This document shows, piece by piece, positions 1-11,770 of a DNA stretch of 64,000 bases; position 1 is the stretch's first letter, and every line of letters starts with the position of its first letter. The stretch is from Endomychus coccineus (lineage: Eukaryota > Arthropoda > Insecta > Coleoptera > Endomychidae). The translations under genes and the position numbers were made by a program. The stretch spans positions 251,425,736 through 251,489,735 of the forward strand of contig OY294067.1 of the NCBI GenBank assembly GCA_958510875.1. The letters run 5' to 3'. The notes under the pieces were generated by a model, which was not told where the DNA came from, searched no databases, and saw only the letters and a list, made by a program, of their open reading frames with translations.

Positions 1-940
1 ATGATTCTTAATAAATAATTCTCTTCGATCGGTAAAATGTCTTTACCGTTCGTAATACTCAATATACTGTTTCAAATATTATGAAGTACTATGTGCCACT
101 AGTCAAACATAGGGCACATATAATCCATCATAAATATATTTGATGTTTAGAACATCGCCATAATGAAAGTTTAAAGCGAATTTTTTTGTGATCTTTCACT
201 AATTGGAATATATCATGAAGTAATATTTATTACGAGAATGTATTAGATGAAACATCCAGCATACGTATATTAATCTCCCTAAATGCATTCTAGGTCAATT
301 TTCTTAATGGAATTTATTTCCAACGACAACCAAGTTTGTCGTCATGTGGTGTGAAATCAAAGGAAATAGGGAAATCGTTCGAGCAAGTTTTTCCTTTTCC
401 TCGATTCTCAATTTGTTACTGTGATCAAAAGATTTATCTTACTTTAAAAAGAATCGATGATGGAGGGCGTTACTTTGTGATAATTTATCATATTGATATA
501 ATAAAACACTTATTATTACTACGTTTTTTATCACTTATCGTATAGAAGCACCAACTATAGTTTTGACAACTTAGCGTGTCATCTTCAAAATGATACTAAT
601 ATATGAATAAACATGAAAGATTTTAACATATTTATAATCGAAATAAAATACAAGTAGCAAGAAGAGTTTCGGTGTGAATTTGGGGAAAAACATTGTTGGG
701 ATTGAATATTTTAAATGGGATAATAGGGTAGAGTTAATGCGGTAATTAGGAAACTTTTATGCGGAGATGAATTAGGAATATACAAGTAAGTGGATTAGGG
801 GCTATTTCATGTTATCAAAACATCGGCAAGAATACTGTATTACTGTATTACAAGTCTAATTCATCATTTAATAAAATATTATTGCCGTTATTATTTATTC
901 CTTTGAAAATGTCTGCTGATTCTAGTGTGTTTAATTTGAA
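1..940. other. AT-rich sequence, no feature seen
   Basis: No coding region, RNA gene or repeat could be supported. The short open frames have no recognisable motif or homologue. Confidence 0.5.
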
Positions 941-1161
941 ACCTCTATTCTGATTATGCAAAATGTCCATTTCATCTAAATTTGCTAAGATATGATTGGA
1001 AAAACATGAATCAGTTTTATTGAATCGAAAATATAGGAATTTGATATAAGGAACATTTTGGATCTTTCAGACTCAGTAAAACAGATTCATCTCTCTCCAA
1101 TCATAATTAAGAAACAGGCCCCGTTTTTCAAATTCAGATTTTGCATAATCAGAGTAGAGGT
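941..1161. repeat. small foldback / MITE-like inverted repeat
   Basis: The two ends are imperfect inverted copies of about 80 bp. The left arm contains ATTCTGATTATGCAAAAT and TATGATTGGA, and the right arm contains their reverse complements in mirrored order. No coding capacity and no clear target-site duplication were seen. The size and shape suit a non-autonomous DNA element, but the superfamily is unknown. Confidence 0.55.
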
Positions 1162-1608
1162 CATAAATTTTGAATGATCAGTTTGACTTGTATACAGCAT
1201 TCTTTTCCTAATTACATCATCGGTCTACCCTTTTATTCAATTATTAAATCCCAGGAATGTTTTTGCCCATATTAACACCGAAACCTCACTTGTTATTCCA
1301 TCTTATCATACACTTCGCTGACAAAGTTAGACGAGTATATTGCTTTACTCAAGCTATCTTTAAAATCGTTAAAAAAATTATAGATCAAGCTTTCCGTCAA
1401 CATAGTATTATTCATCGAATTGCAAACAATTTTGAAGAAATCCGTCTGGCTGTCTGGTATAGCGAAGCTGCCTTATTCATTATCAATTAGAATTCATTCA
1501 GATATGAAACAAGATGCTAAAATTCAAGCTGGTTTTAAGAACACACATGAACGTAAATAGAAATAAGATATTCTTTGTTGACTTTTATTACCAACAAGTC
1601 AAATATAT
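1162..1608. other. no feature seen
   Basis: AT-rich spacer between two repeats. A short open frame on the plus strand (1257-1490) has no recognisable domain and is treated as chance. Confidence 0.4.
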
Positions 1609-1797
1609 GAGTTCATTCCTCGGGAATTAGGTCACACTAACACATATGCTCATTATTTCCGTCTTTACGTACGTTTCGGTCTCACGACCATCATCAGAAG
1701 ACGTATCAATGTATAAAACGTGGTTTCTTAGTGTGACCTATTTCGCGAGAATTTATATATTATTCATACCTGGGTCAAGAATCATTATTAATGAGTT
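1609..1797 (-). mobile_element. PLE-B terminal repeat fragment, snap-back arrangement
   Basis: This is part of the terminal repeat of the PLE lineage also found at 27428-27750, 29205-29720 and 51500-52055. From about 1609 to 1727 it reads on the minus strand. From about 1728 to 1797 the last part of the same repeat continues on the plus strand, ending in the shared tail CATACCTGGGTCAAGAATC. The two halves overlap around TTAGTGTGACCTA, so the locus is a short snap-back. It carries a well-preserved hammerhead motif, annotated separately. Confidence 0.75.
1660..1703 (-). ncRNA. type I hammerhead ribozyme motif (PLE-B)
   Basis: Read on the minus strand the elements occur in order: stem I 5' strand CGTCTT, core CTGATGA, an extra T, stem II GGTC-GTGA-GACC, core GAAA, minimal stem III CGTACG, cleavage dinucleotide TA, then stem I 3' strand AAGACG. 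Stem I is 6 perfect pairs and stem II is 4. The very short stem III is typical of hammerheads in Penelope-like elements, which often work better as dimers; here CGTACG is itself palindromic. The extra unpaired T after the first core is the one deviation. Self-cleavage is inferred, not shown. Confidence 0.8.
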
Positions 1798-3306
1798 CAT
1801 TTCTTAGTACGATCGTCCCATCATAAATGAATATAGGTTGTTCTCTAAATCTATGGGACGGAAAGAAGATGTGTATCTCTGAATCCTTGTCAAAGAACGG
1901 TCATTATGATTTGTAAAATATCGACAAAGTCGAAGAAGTTCCTCACAGTTTCAATGACAAGTTACGTATTTAACAGAAATTGTTCTAAACAAAACAATAA
2001 GTACTTCACAGTATATTGGTAGTTAAGACATTTTATGATCTAATTCGAAACGGCAGGTCGATCACTTGCTATGGTTTGAGCAATGATTTTTTTACCCTGT
2101 CTTTTCCTTTGAAGGTACAATCTTTTCTTGTAATCATAACATAAGACGTCCGGGACGCGGTCGTTTCTTATTAAACATGTAATTAGAATATTAACTTGAT
2201 ATAATTTTCATCCATACCTATATTCAAGGAAGTTTCAGTAAGGTCATAAAATTAAAGTATTTGTCAACCTAAATAGAATAGTTCTTTTGTATCCAGCTTA
2301 CTAGACTGGAGCAAGTCTCTTTTATATTGCTCAAATAGGAGAACCAAGATTATAAAAAATCAAACTCACCAGACTAAAGTCAGTTATATTCTTACTTCTT
2401 GAGTTAAATCCTGCATTGACTAGTTCACGAATCACTCAAATCATATTTTAGAAAGTGTTCTACTTAAGCTTGAGTTGTGGTGTTTATGGTAGAATTTTCG
2501 TTTAGAATCAAGTCATATTGCTGAATACATACAATCTAGAGTTTCTAGAATAATTAAATTATAATAGTTTTCTACTTTGCGTAATTTATCAACTACCCTC
2601 GATCGCAAAGTGCCTTATCAAGGTGTTAGTGTCTCAACCGAAGAAGAGTGAGTTTAACATATCTATAGACCGTATTGTTGACTGATTTGGCTAGCTAATG
2701 AGAAACCCGTGATATCGGGTCACTTCCGGGTTATTGGTACACGTACTGATATGTGTTATACTGATATTAATTAATCAAGCCAAATGGTATATACGAATGA
2801 ATTTGATAAAATAAGTAAATTCAACCTTTACAAAAAGTACACCTGAGAAGGGCTCGTTATTACACTGGATGTTTGTCACGAAATGCTGTTTATACGATAA
2901 CTCAAAAACGAAAGTTCGTATTATACTCAAATTTTGACAAAGAATCGTTTGCTACTGAATAACACAATAACGAACCCTACTGTTTTTCAGGGAAATCGTG
3001 TAATAAACACACCCTTTTCTGGAAGGTTGAAAATTCAAAAAATCTACGTTGAATCGATTCAAAACTTTTACAGTATATTTATATTAATTTGAAATTGCTT
3101 CCACCCAAATTTCAACAAAATCGTTCAATAATAACAACTAAAAAGTAAACTTAAATGTACACCATACTTTAACTATTTATAACTAACCGATGAAGCAAAG
3201 ATATGGTCTGAGGGCTAGGATTCTCGACTCCCACCCAGTAGGCTCTGGTTGTAGGGCGTCTACCTGTAGATCCCGCGGATCATAAAATTTAATCCTACTT
3301 TTATAC
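1798..3306. other. no gene seen; weak inverted repeat near 2847-2985
   Basis: About 1.5 kb without recognisable coding sequence. The segment 2847-2985 has weakly inverted ends (CTCGTTATTAC on the left, mirrored on the right) and could be an old MITE, but the similarity is too low to set boundaries. Confidence 0.35.
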
Positions 3307-4270
3307 GGGTAGAGCGCAAAGCCTGTATACGACGAAAGCGCGGCAACGGTCGGAATCGCAGGTAGACCCTCTATGTGAGGGTAGTATATGTGTACATCGC
3401 ATGATCAAAACGCTCGCCGCGGCAATCAAAAATTATTTTTCCTTCTCCCTTTTTCCAGGCTTAGAACTGGCAGTAGAAAAAATAAATAAATTATTTAAAA
3501 AATTAACCATTTATATTACAAAATAGATTAGTAATTTAAAAAAATAATTTATCAAAATTAAAAAAACTAAATAAAAGGTTTATTTTAGAAATAATTATGA
3601 TTCAAATAAAAAAAATTATTTTTTTGACGAGGACCTATCGTTAGTAAATCTCCTTTACATTGCCCTTTTATCTTTACAACAATTTTTTCGAGAATTTCCC
3701 TTTAATTCACGAATGCGAATAAATGTAGGAGTTCTAACAAGACAATATAAAACCTCATCATCAAATTCAACCCTGACTTTGTTTTCCAAGCTGTTACAAA
3801 CAATATCACAAATATTTTCGTCTTTGCAAACAAAATTGCCATGAGTTTCAATGAAAGCTTTCTTGACGACCTCCGCTAAACTTTACAATTTTTGACTGGG
3901 AGACATCAAATATCTTTCCGAAATAATGGATATCCAATCCGGCAATCCATTAATATTTCCATCAGATACTACAAATTTCGAAGTGGAACCACCTAAATTT
4001 TGAAATTTTCTTACTATTGATTTAATTATCACAGTAAATTAATATAATGTTGTATAACAAAATGCAACGCCTGGAAAGTAAGAAGCATAGCGGGGATGCG
4101 GAGACCGTTGTATTTTAATCATTCTCATGACGCATCAACCAATCATATAAAAACACGATCGGGAATATCTGATCATCGGGGCGCAGGTATACGTAGTATA
4201 AGCCCCCCTATAGCCTGCGTTCTCGGCGTATAGTGACCCTACTAATAAAAGTCGGCTTTGCGCTCTACCC
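3307..4270. mobile_element. TIR element with 17-bp inverted termini
   Basis: The sequence GGGTAGAGCGCAAAGCC at 3307-3323 is matched perfectly in inverted orientation at 4254-4270. Similarity inside the termini decays quickly apart from short GC-rich blocks, in contrast to the AT-rich interior. The interior holds a minus-strand ORF interrupted by one stop (3655-4038). I could not find a convincing target-site duplication, so the superfamily is not assigned; the two termini could also be internal parts of a larger element. Confidence 0.5.
3655..4038 (-). pseudogene. unrecognised transposon-borne ORF with one in-frame stop
   Basis: One minus-strand frame stays open for 128 codons except for a single TAA about one third of the way in. 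The translation looks protein-like, mixing charged and hydrophobic residues, with a Cys-rich stretch (FVCKDENICDIVC) and a basic C-terminus ending NCCKDKRAM. It lies inside a pair of inverted termini, so a transposase-associated or captured protein is plausible. I do not recognise the family. The upstream limit is a stop codon at 4039-4041, so the true N-terminus may be missing or on another exon. Confidence 0.4.
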
Positions 4271-4449
4271 GGCGAACCCCTGGTTGTATCCCAGAAACGG
4301 TAAATTTGAATTTGTAATAACATTATTGATTTGAATATTATTTAGTTGTGTAAAAATAACGAAATAAATGATTTATTTCATTTTCTATACACAAATGCGA
4401 AGAGTATCTTACATGAATCAGACGGCGGGGACGAAATAATATGAAAGCG

Positions 4450-5760
4450 TGCATTTTCCGGGCGGTAGCAATGTTTCGATTGATTCTTATGTATTTTTTG
4501 CCGTAGGATACGATTATCGTTACTCGTACTTTGTAAAAGTTTGTGCTTCATTTTTTAATTTAACAATTTGTAAAAAAAATAACTTGTTCTTACATTTTCC
4601 TTTATATCCCCTTTCCTGCGCATTTTCGGCATTATGCACCTGATAGTTTTTTGATCCTTACTTAATTATCTACAAAATGAGATCTGGTGCGATATCCCAA
4701 GTGCCATTGTTAACCTGCAAATTGCGTTGAATGTTGAAAAAGCGTGTTTTTTTAAACATTCAATATCTCAAGAATTAAAACACCTAGGAGCTCAGAATAT
4801 TTTAATATTGCTAATATAAATAAATGCACCAAATTTCAAAACAATCGCTTTTTAACTCTCAGAGTTGACGATCCAAATTTTCTTCGAAGTTTAGTTGCAT
4901 AATGGACCAAAGTTGCTGTGATCGTCTGATTTTGATCCAACTGATTTCAAAAATTCAAAAAAATATTCAAATATAATATCCCGTTGGGATTTAAAAAAAT
5001 AGTTAATTAGAACCGATTTTATAACTTCAGGAATTAAAAAAAAATTATCACTGCTCCTGTGCATGCTAGGACATTTTTATTTTTAATTTTTGAAAAAATA
5101 TCTGCTTTAAAGTTATGCAAACAAGAATCATCAATATTCGTTTTTTTTTAAGTTATATAGTGTTAAACAAATCATTATGAAATCGGTTCCAATTGACTTT
5201 TTCTTTAAATTCCAACGGGATATTAAAGTTGAATAATTTTTCGAATTTCTGAGACCAGTTGGATCAAAATCAGACGATCCAGCAACTTTGACGCATTATG
5301 CAACTAAACTTCGAAAAAAATTTTGATCGTTAATAACTCTAAAAAAGTTAAGAAGCGATCCTTTTGAAATTTGGTGCATTCATTTATATTAGTATTAGCA
5401 ACATATTCTGAGAATTTCAAGCTCCTAGGTATTTTAATTGTTGAGATATTGAATGTTTAAAAAAACACGCTTTTTCAACTTTCAACGCAATTTGCAGGTT
5501 GACAATGGCACTTGGGATATCGCACCAGATCTCATTTTGTAGATAATTAAGTAAGGATCAAAAAACTATCAGGTGCATAATGCTGAAAATGCGCAGGAAA
5601 GGGGATATAAAGGAAAATGTAAAAACAAGTTATTTTTTTTACAAATTGTTAAATTAAAAAATGAAGCACAACTTTTACAAATTACGGGTAACGATAATCG
5701 TATCCTACGGCAAAAAATACATAAGAATCAATCGAAACATTGCTACCACCCGGAAAATGC
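4450..5760. mobile_element. 1.3-kb palindromic foldback element
   Basis: Two arms of about 580 bp mirror each other (about 4450-5030 and 5175-5760) around a short, diverged centre near 5100. The outer ends begin TGCATTTTCCGGG and finish with the reverse complement CCCGGAAAATGCA. By eye the arms are highly similar, with scattered mismatches and small indels. No coding potential was found: the open frames at both ends are mirror images of the same arm. No target-site duplication was evident. This is a long-TIR, non-autonomous DNA element or an inverted duplication. Confidence 0.75.
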
Positions 5761-7081
5761 AGGCAAAAATCTCAGCCGACTGGTCTAATAGAATGTGAAA
5801 CAATTATATAAAAATCAGTAACCAAATCGAATGGTTTGCAGAGAATAACTCTTCTCCAAGCGGCAACACTAGTTTTGACTATATTGACTATAGATATTTT
5901 GATATCTTTCATGTTTATTCCTACATTAGGATCGTTTTGAAGATGATACGCTAGTTGTCGAAACTATAGTCGCATTAGTTTTTCTATAATACAAATGATG
6001 AAAAACGATGTAATAAGTGTTTTATTGTATCAATATTATCTCACCTTTATGCAACTTTTGTTCCTGTTTCCTTTATTACGGGCTATTAACTCCAAGCATA
6101 AAGTAAAGTGATAATTATAGTAATAAAGGTGATTTTATTAAGTGGAATTGTTTAGTTAAATAGTTGAGAATCTAAGAAAAGTATGCGATTTCCGAATGCT
6201 GAGCTTGATTAAAAGAAACAAGTACGATAGTTAATGGGGTATAAAAGGTAATTTGAAATGGTAGAGTTTGGAAGTAAAACGGATCACGTCTGAATTAAAA
6301 TTGGGAAAATGTTTGAAAACGGGTGAAATGGGATGGCGTATGTTACAAATAAAAGCAAGCAAAGAGAATAACGTAATTGGGTAATTGTTCCTGAAGCCAG
6401 CGAGTAAACCCTTACGCAACAATGGTTTCTCCTTGTAATTAGCGGGCAACTCGGTTGGTAAGATAGAACCGTCGTGTCCCCGCTTCCTTCTTCGTTCATG
6501 CGATCCATTTACAACCGTCCTATTATCAACATATTTCTTAGTCGACCTACAAATTAGGCCATTATTTTCTATATAGCGGTTCATAATATCGATAACTGAA
6601 ATATAAACTAACAATTATATTTCTGAATGGGTCATAGAATATAATTATCGATAATAAACTGCAAAATAAGATAAAATCGATAGTCACTAAATTCTCACAA
6701 GAATCGAAACACATTTAATACTCTTTATATGAAAATGTGGATTCCCCAGAGTTCATTCCAATAAAACAAAATTTTTGTAATAAAAAATATTGCAATCAAT
6801 AAAATTTATATGATACCAAAATGTTGAATCATATTTTAAAACAAAAAGTCACAAAGAAAGCTTTAAATTTAGTAGTGTCGAGTGTATCATTTAATTTCAT
6901 GTAACGCTCTGACGAACTTATTATAAATTTGTTTGTATTTTTGATACGTCTGTTTTGCAGTAACGTTTTCTGTTGAACATTATTGTTGTTCAGCGTTATA
7001 TTAATTATTATTACAAGGCGGTCGGTTAGTACGCTGCGCATGCCCGAAGGGTTAAGACTTAGTGATTGAGTGTGTTGAAAG
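5761..7081. other. no feature seen
   Basis: AT-rich DNA. Short open frames on the minus strand (6231-6614, 6829-7041) lack recognisable domains and overlap each other in different frames, so none is called. Confidence 0.35.
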
Positions 7082-7130
7082 ATCGGCTTATGATTTCGCT
7101 ACGATCACGCCGTCTTTCACATAAGCCGAT
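7082..7130. repeat. short hairpin next to a GA tract
   Basis: ATCGGCTTATG and its reverse complement CATAAGCCGAT are separated by about 27 bases, giving an 11-bp stem just before the GA microsatellite. No function is evident. Confidence 0.45.
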
Positions 7131-7139
7131 AAAGATAAC

Positions 7140-7144
<5 letters not shown>

Positions 7145-7190
<46 letters not shown>
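7145..7190. repeat. (GA)n microsatellite
   Basis: An uninterrupted AG dinucleotide tract of about 46 bp. Confidence 0.95.
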
Positions 7191-7192
<2 letters not shown>

Positions 7193-7517
7193 CGCCGTAG
7201 GCTGTCTAGTTGCGTGAGCTCTTTCCATTCAAAACCATTTGAGGATATTTGCTTTTCCTCAAATTCGTTAATGCTTCAAACAAAATTGTATAGGGCACTC
7301 TGATACGTGTACGAATCACCACTATTTCTCTCTACAATGGTCCAGATAGCTAGCGCACAGCAAGTCGCGTGAAACAGAGCGAATAGCGTCGAGACCGCGC
7401 ACATATTTAGGTTGTGCCAAAATTTCAAGCTATGCTCACTCCGTCCTAATTATCAATACACACAATGAACTGGATTGTAATAACTATCAATTTCTGATGA
7501 ATTAAGACATAATCGTA

Positions 7518-7860
7518 TTATATAAAACCTGGAAAGCACTCATCACAAAAATGTACACTAGCGGCTGTCAAATTTATCTTGAAAACGGTAATGCAACTAG
7601 AGATGGCATCTTCTGGAACGGCTTTCCAAAAATTGAAAATCCTGTTTCCATAAAAGTGTCTTCGAACAGGGTTTTGATAATTTTCATTCTTGAGTTTTAA
7701 TGCGTAACCACAAAGACGGTCGTCAAGATCCCGATTGGGAATTTCACCCGTGTTGGTGGTGAAGTGACCATTGAGAATTATGTGCGTAGTTATCATGACG
7801 CCCCGGATGCGACGGTTTTCAAAGGATGTCAGGTTGAGGCATTTGAGTCTATCCTGTTGG
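7518..7860 (-). pseudogene. non-LTR retrotransposon RT C-terminal fragment (CR1/L2-like)
   Basis: The minus-strand frame matches the end of CR1/L2-type LINE ORF2 proteins in order. It starts with an FENRRIRG block, corresponding to the common LxxRRxRGD segment. After about 60 residues it reaches RRHFYGNRIFNFWKAVPED, the counterpart of the usual RxxFFSxRVxNxWNxLPE signature, followed by a VFKINL tail. The frame stays open to a stop at 7518. No catalytic RT motifs (YxDD region) are present, so this is a 5'-truncated dead fragment, as is usual for LINEs. The clade call rests on the C-terminal signature only. Confidence 0.75.
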
Positions 7861-8057
7861 CATAAAGTAGCTTATGGACTGACCATACAATTGTGAAAAC
7901 CGGTGTGAACTTGGCAGTTAGAATCTAGTACCAATATTACGGAAACACCCGAAACGCAAAGCATCAGTGATTCCTATCCTATAACAATTAAGCCAGTCAC
8001 CGTAAACACAAAAATTGCGTTTGGTCGCAAAACATTGCACAGTTCTGTTGTTTGGAA

Positions 8058-8908
8058 TGTTGTTAGGATAGATGCCAATAGTGTTTAACCAAGTATCTTC
8101 GAAAGACCTGTGCTAACTGCGTGGTGCTCGAAAAACCTCAGTTTTTCGCTTATAACTTTTGAAAGGTGTATATTATGTACACTTTTGAAGTAGACAAAAT
8201 TTGCTACAATTTCAATGCAACCACAGCTCTGTAGTTCTAATAGATCCCGAGATACAGAACTTCAAAATATGACCATTTTTCCCAAAAAGTTCGAAATTGT
8301 AGTTTTTAACCGTTTTCCGAACCGGATTTCGGCTAAAATACTCATCCTACGAGGAAAGTCATGTGAAATGAAGTTGTAGAGCAGCTTCAATTCAAGCACA
8401 AGCAGAACCCTGTAGGACAAATAGTCCGCTTGTTATCAGAGAAGAGCGAAAAATTAAGGAAATCGAATTTTTCAAGAATCGGAGCCTGACTTTTGTGAAG
8501 GATAAGAGGACATGACCCAGTGAAAAATGGTTTACATTATGCAGAATGAAATCGAGAACAATTAATAATAATAATAAGGTATAAATTTATCAAAATTATA
8601 TCAAATTTCCACCCCAGCCACTTTTTTGGAAGAAAACATTTTGTTTGCTGGACCCCAATCCATTAAGAAGCACCAAGGGGTCGACATCCTCTCCAGGATA
8701 ATGACGTGCTCGTACTCCTCGCTCCTCTTCAATGCTATCCTTGCCATGAGGCAGTCGGCGTCCTCTGGCGCTTACTTCGTTTCGATTCCTTGGCTATCCA
8801 GTCCAGTGCAGATTGAGTTGATCATGCGCTGCTTGTTTTTTGAGGCACCACTCAGGTCTTCCGAAGCTGCAAACTTGGTTTTACACTATTCATATCTATC
8901 CTAACAAC
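8058..8908. mobile_element. inverted-repeat element around a broken ORF
   Basis: About 60-75 bp at 8058-8130 (starting TTGTTAGGATAGAT) is repeated in inverted orientation at about 8850-8908. The segment between holds noncoding AT-rich sequence and, next to the right arm, a minus-strand coding remnant. The arms are diverged and no target-site duplication was recognised, so this may be two pieces of one element in opposite orientation rather than true TIRs. Confidence 0.45.
8596..8905 (-). pseudogene. remnant of a DAD/GEDVD-type transposon-associated protein
   Basis: In the minus strand one frame reads TKFAASEDLSG, then a stop, then APEDADCLMARIALKRSEEY and EHVII. After a one-base shift the next frame continues GEDVDPLVLLNGLGSSKQN and ends at a stop near 8596. 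An acidic pair of motifs (DAD about 30 residues before GEDxDxLVLL) is, from memory, a recurrent pattern in uncharacterised repetitive proteins of arthropods. Acidic blocks spaced this way are reminiscent of PIN/FEN-like nuclease folds, but that is only inference. One stop and one frameshift make this copy dead. Confidence 0.5.
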
Positions 8909-11770
8909 TCCCAAAAAAGTGCAATTTTTTGCAACCTACTAGGTCTTAAATGACTGGCCATATTGACGAACAAGGTTTCAATTCGAAATTTCGCTTATAT
9001 GTTCCTTATGATAACACTAATTACTGACATATCACCACAATTACTCAAAATGAGAGCGTTGACTCAGAAAGCACCTTTTTTTTTATTTATTAATTCTGCT
9101 GTTGGGAGAACAACTGGAGCCGTTTCATCTTAGAAGTTTGCAGAAATATACTTTTTGGTATGAGTAACAAATTATTTAAGAGTTACTACATTTTATAATT
9201 GTTTAATAATTCAGCTTCATAGAGAACGGGGAGAGGTTCCAACTTAGAAGTTTGTAGGAATATTCTTCTTCATACAGCAAACAATCTTGACGTCACCACA
9301 TTCACTTAAAATTGGATACTGCAATTGGGTTTTTCGAGAGGAGCCAGCAGTTCGCTCTTTATATCGTTCGAAACTTTGGTAATTGGATTAACGCCACCGT
9401 TATTAATCTGAAACTTTTCATAGTTTCATCAGAATTTCATCAGAGTCATGTATTATAAATAGCTAAAGTAATTCGGTCCCTATCCCAAGACTACATGAAA
9501 AACGTCCCAATAGGATACCTGATTGTAGCGCATACATTTAAAAATGTATGTATGCTGATGGAACAATAAGTTCAAAGTTTATAATGAAATAACGTGTAAA
9601 GTTCGGGATTGCACAAGTTTCAAAATGAAAATATAAAACGGGTTTGTTTTAATTTATCTCCGTGATTCGAAAATGGCTAAAAGTTCTTCGGCCAATAGTA
9701 AACTCCCCTCGGCAGGGGCGGTCATATAATCCAATTAAAACTAGTCACGAGGGAGTCATGTATGACTGTTATCTACCTAAGCTACAAACCATTAATAATT
9801 TACACATTTAATGTCGGCTAAACTGCGACTGCTAAGTTCTCCTCTCCACGCTTCGCTACCAACTGCGAAATGTTCTAGCTAGCATATTTAATAGTTAAAT
9901 CCCTAGCCGAACATTTGTACATGGACGGGACACTCGACTCGACAAAGCTCGAAAATATGCAGTCCGATAAACTAATATCGAAGGCAATTTGTTTTTTATT
10001 CCACAATACATGAGAATTTAAATCGGTGGCGAGATATACACCGTTAAGAAGAAAAATGGACAAATATGAGGTTATTTATACAGACACTACATTCCATCAA
10101 TTCAATTGAGTTGTCCATTGCTTTATGATGTACTATTATGAACAATTGGAATACAATCACTTTGTTAAATATTAGTACATTTTGTTTGTAACGTGTAAAT
10201 TCCACTTAACGGCTTAGAAATGGCCGCTGTACCACAATCGGTTAACTCCTGTGAAGTCAGCTATGCTAGACCGTAGATTCTTCGAGTCATGGTTATTCAG
10301 TGTCAGATTCTGTAGTTACAGCTTCTATTTCGAGGTCGTTCTGTGAGACATCGAAGCACCGGAAAAGGCCGAGAAAATGGCGTACTTTTTGTCAAATCGT
10401 CCAAGTGGAAGGTCGTGTTTCTAAGTTATTTCAACAGGGAAGTGACACCAAACTTATGTTTGGAACCAAATTCTGGGAATATTCTTCCGTTGAAAGCAAA
10501 GGCATCAATTACCAATTTGAAGAGGAATAATTGGAAAGATTTGTGTAATAGATGCACCTTAGGGGATTAAAACTTAGTTTCAACGTGACTGGTTTTGGAC
10601 ATAAGTAAAGTTGTTTCATTGAAAGGATAAAAAACCCTATCGTGATAGAGGTAAATATCTTTATAATTCCATTTGATTTATTCACTAACTTCAAGAATTA
10701 ATTCGCCTTCCCAGGTGATATCTGATAGGACATATGTTAGTCCTAATTTTGTTCAACAATCGTTATGTATTCTGTTCATGTTTGTCTTCTGAGGACAATA
10801 GAGCAATAGAGGTTCGAACATTTCGTGATTTCAGGTTTTTTTTTTATGTTGTGAAAAATTCAACAATTATACGAAGTTCTGAGGTTGGCTTGAATCTGCT
10901 GTGGAAAATCTGATCTAGAAGTTGCTAATTGACTTGTGATTTACAATCGTGGAAACTAACTGTATTAGAATTGTGGCAAGTGGGAAGTACCAATCCATAA
11001 TCGAGCAGGTATAACATCTTACCCAGCAGTTACCAGGTCAGGCTACTTAACTTTTGGTTCATGTAACGTTTGAAATAATCATTTGAGTATTTATATATAT
11101 GTAAATTTAACTGTTGTTCACTGTGATTTGAGAAATTTAACTTCATTCATACTTCAATTCATGCATTTCATAACTCATTAATATTAGGTTCTGTGATAAA
11201 TTGTAACAACAATATTATTTTAATTACCAGTAAGTTTCAATCATTCTGGGTACAGGTCTTTTATTTTTCTGTATACTTTCAGGGTAATTTAACCTGGGGA
11301 CTTTTGAGTGTTTGAATTCCCTAGTTCAGAAACATAATTTATTGGTTGGTTAAAATACTCTAGTGCCCAAATTTTAACATCTAAAATATAACTCACGACC
11401 GTCTTCACTGTAGCTGTCGGCAACCAAGCGATAAAATAGAACTTATAGTTTATCCACAAGTAAGAGTAATTTGTACCCTTACATGTTATCAAAACCAACC
11501 GCTGTGTGGAACGTATACTGAAAAATTCTTAACCTGCATTATTGATAGCGAATTCAAGGGGTCTGCAAGCCTCAGACTATCTTTTTTACAGTTATTAAAG
11601 CTAAGGTCCACTTGACAGCAAGTGAATATACCTTTTGTCATCCCTTAGGCGCGCCCGACATGTCATAACATGCAAGCATGCAGTAAACTACATTCCATCT
11701 CTAGTCAATGACAGTGTTATTACAATAAGTAGCAGATCAGTAGTGATACTGAGAGTGGAATAGAGTAGGT
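8909..11770. other. no gene seen; weak internal repeat at 9.1-9.3 kb
   Basis: Nearly 3 kb without a supported gene. Two diverged direct copies of a segment containing TTAGAAGTTTG lie near 9125-9150 and 9240-9265. Overlapping open frames at 10300-10570 in two phases show no recognisable motif. Confidence 0.4.

Noticed and set aside
336..545. 69-codon plus-strand open frame
   Set aside because: No recognisable domain and unremarkable composition; expected by chance in a window of this size.
4449..4643. Open frame at the left end of the palindrome, with a mirror at 5573-5788
   Set aside because: The two are opposite readings of the same inverted arm with no protein family match; the arms look non-coding.
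6231..6614. 127-codon minus-strand open frame
   Set aside because: No motif, overlaps another open frame in a different phase, and sits in otherwise featureless DNA.
10200..10290. tRNA-like stretch with GGTTAACTC and TTCGAGTC
   Set aside because: The boxes are present but no consistent acceptor, anticodon and T stems can be drawn.
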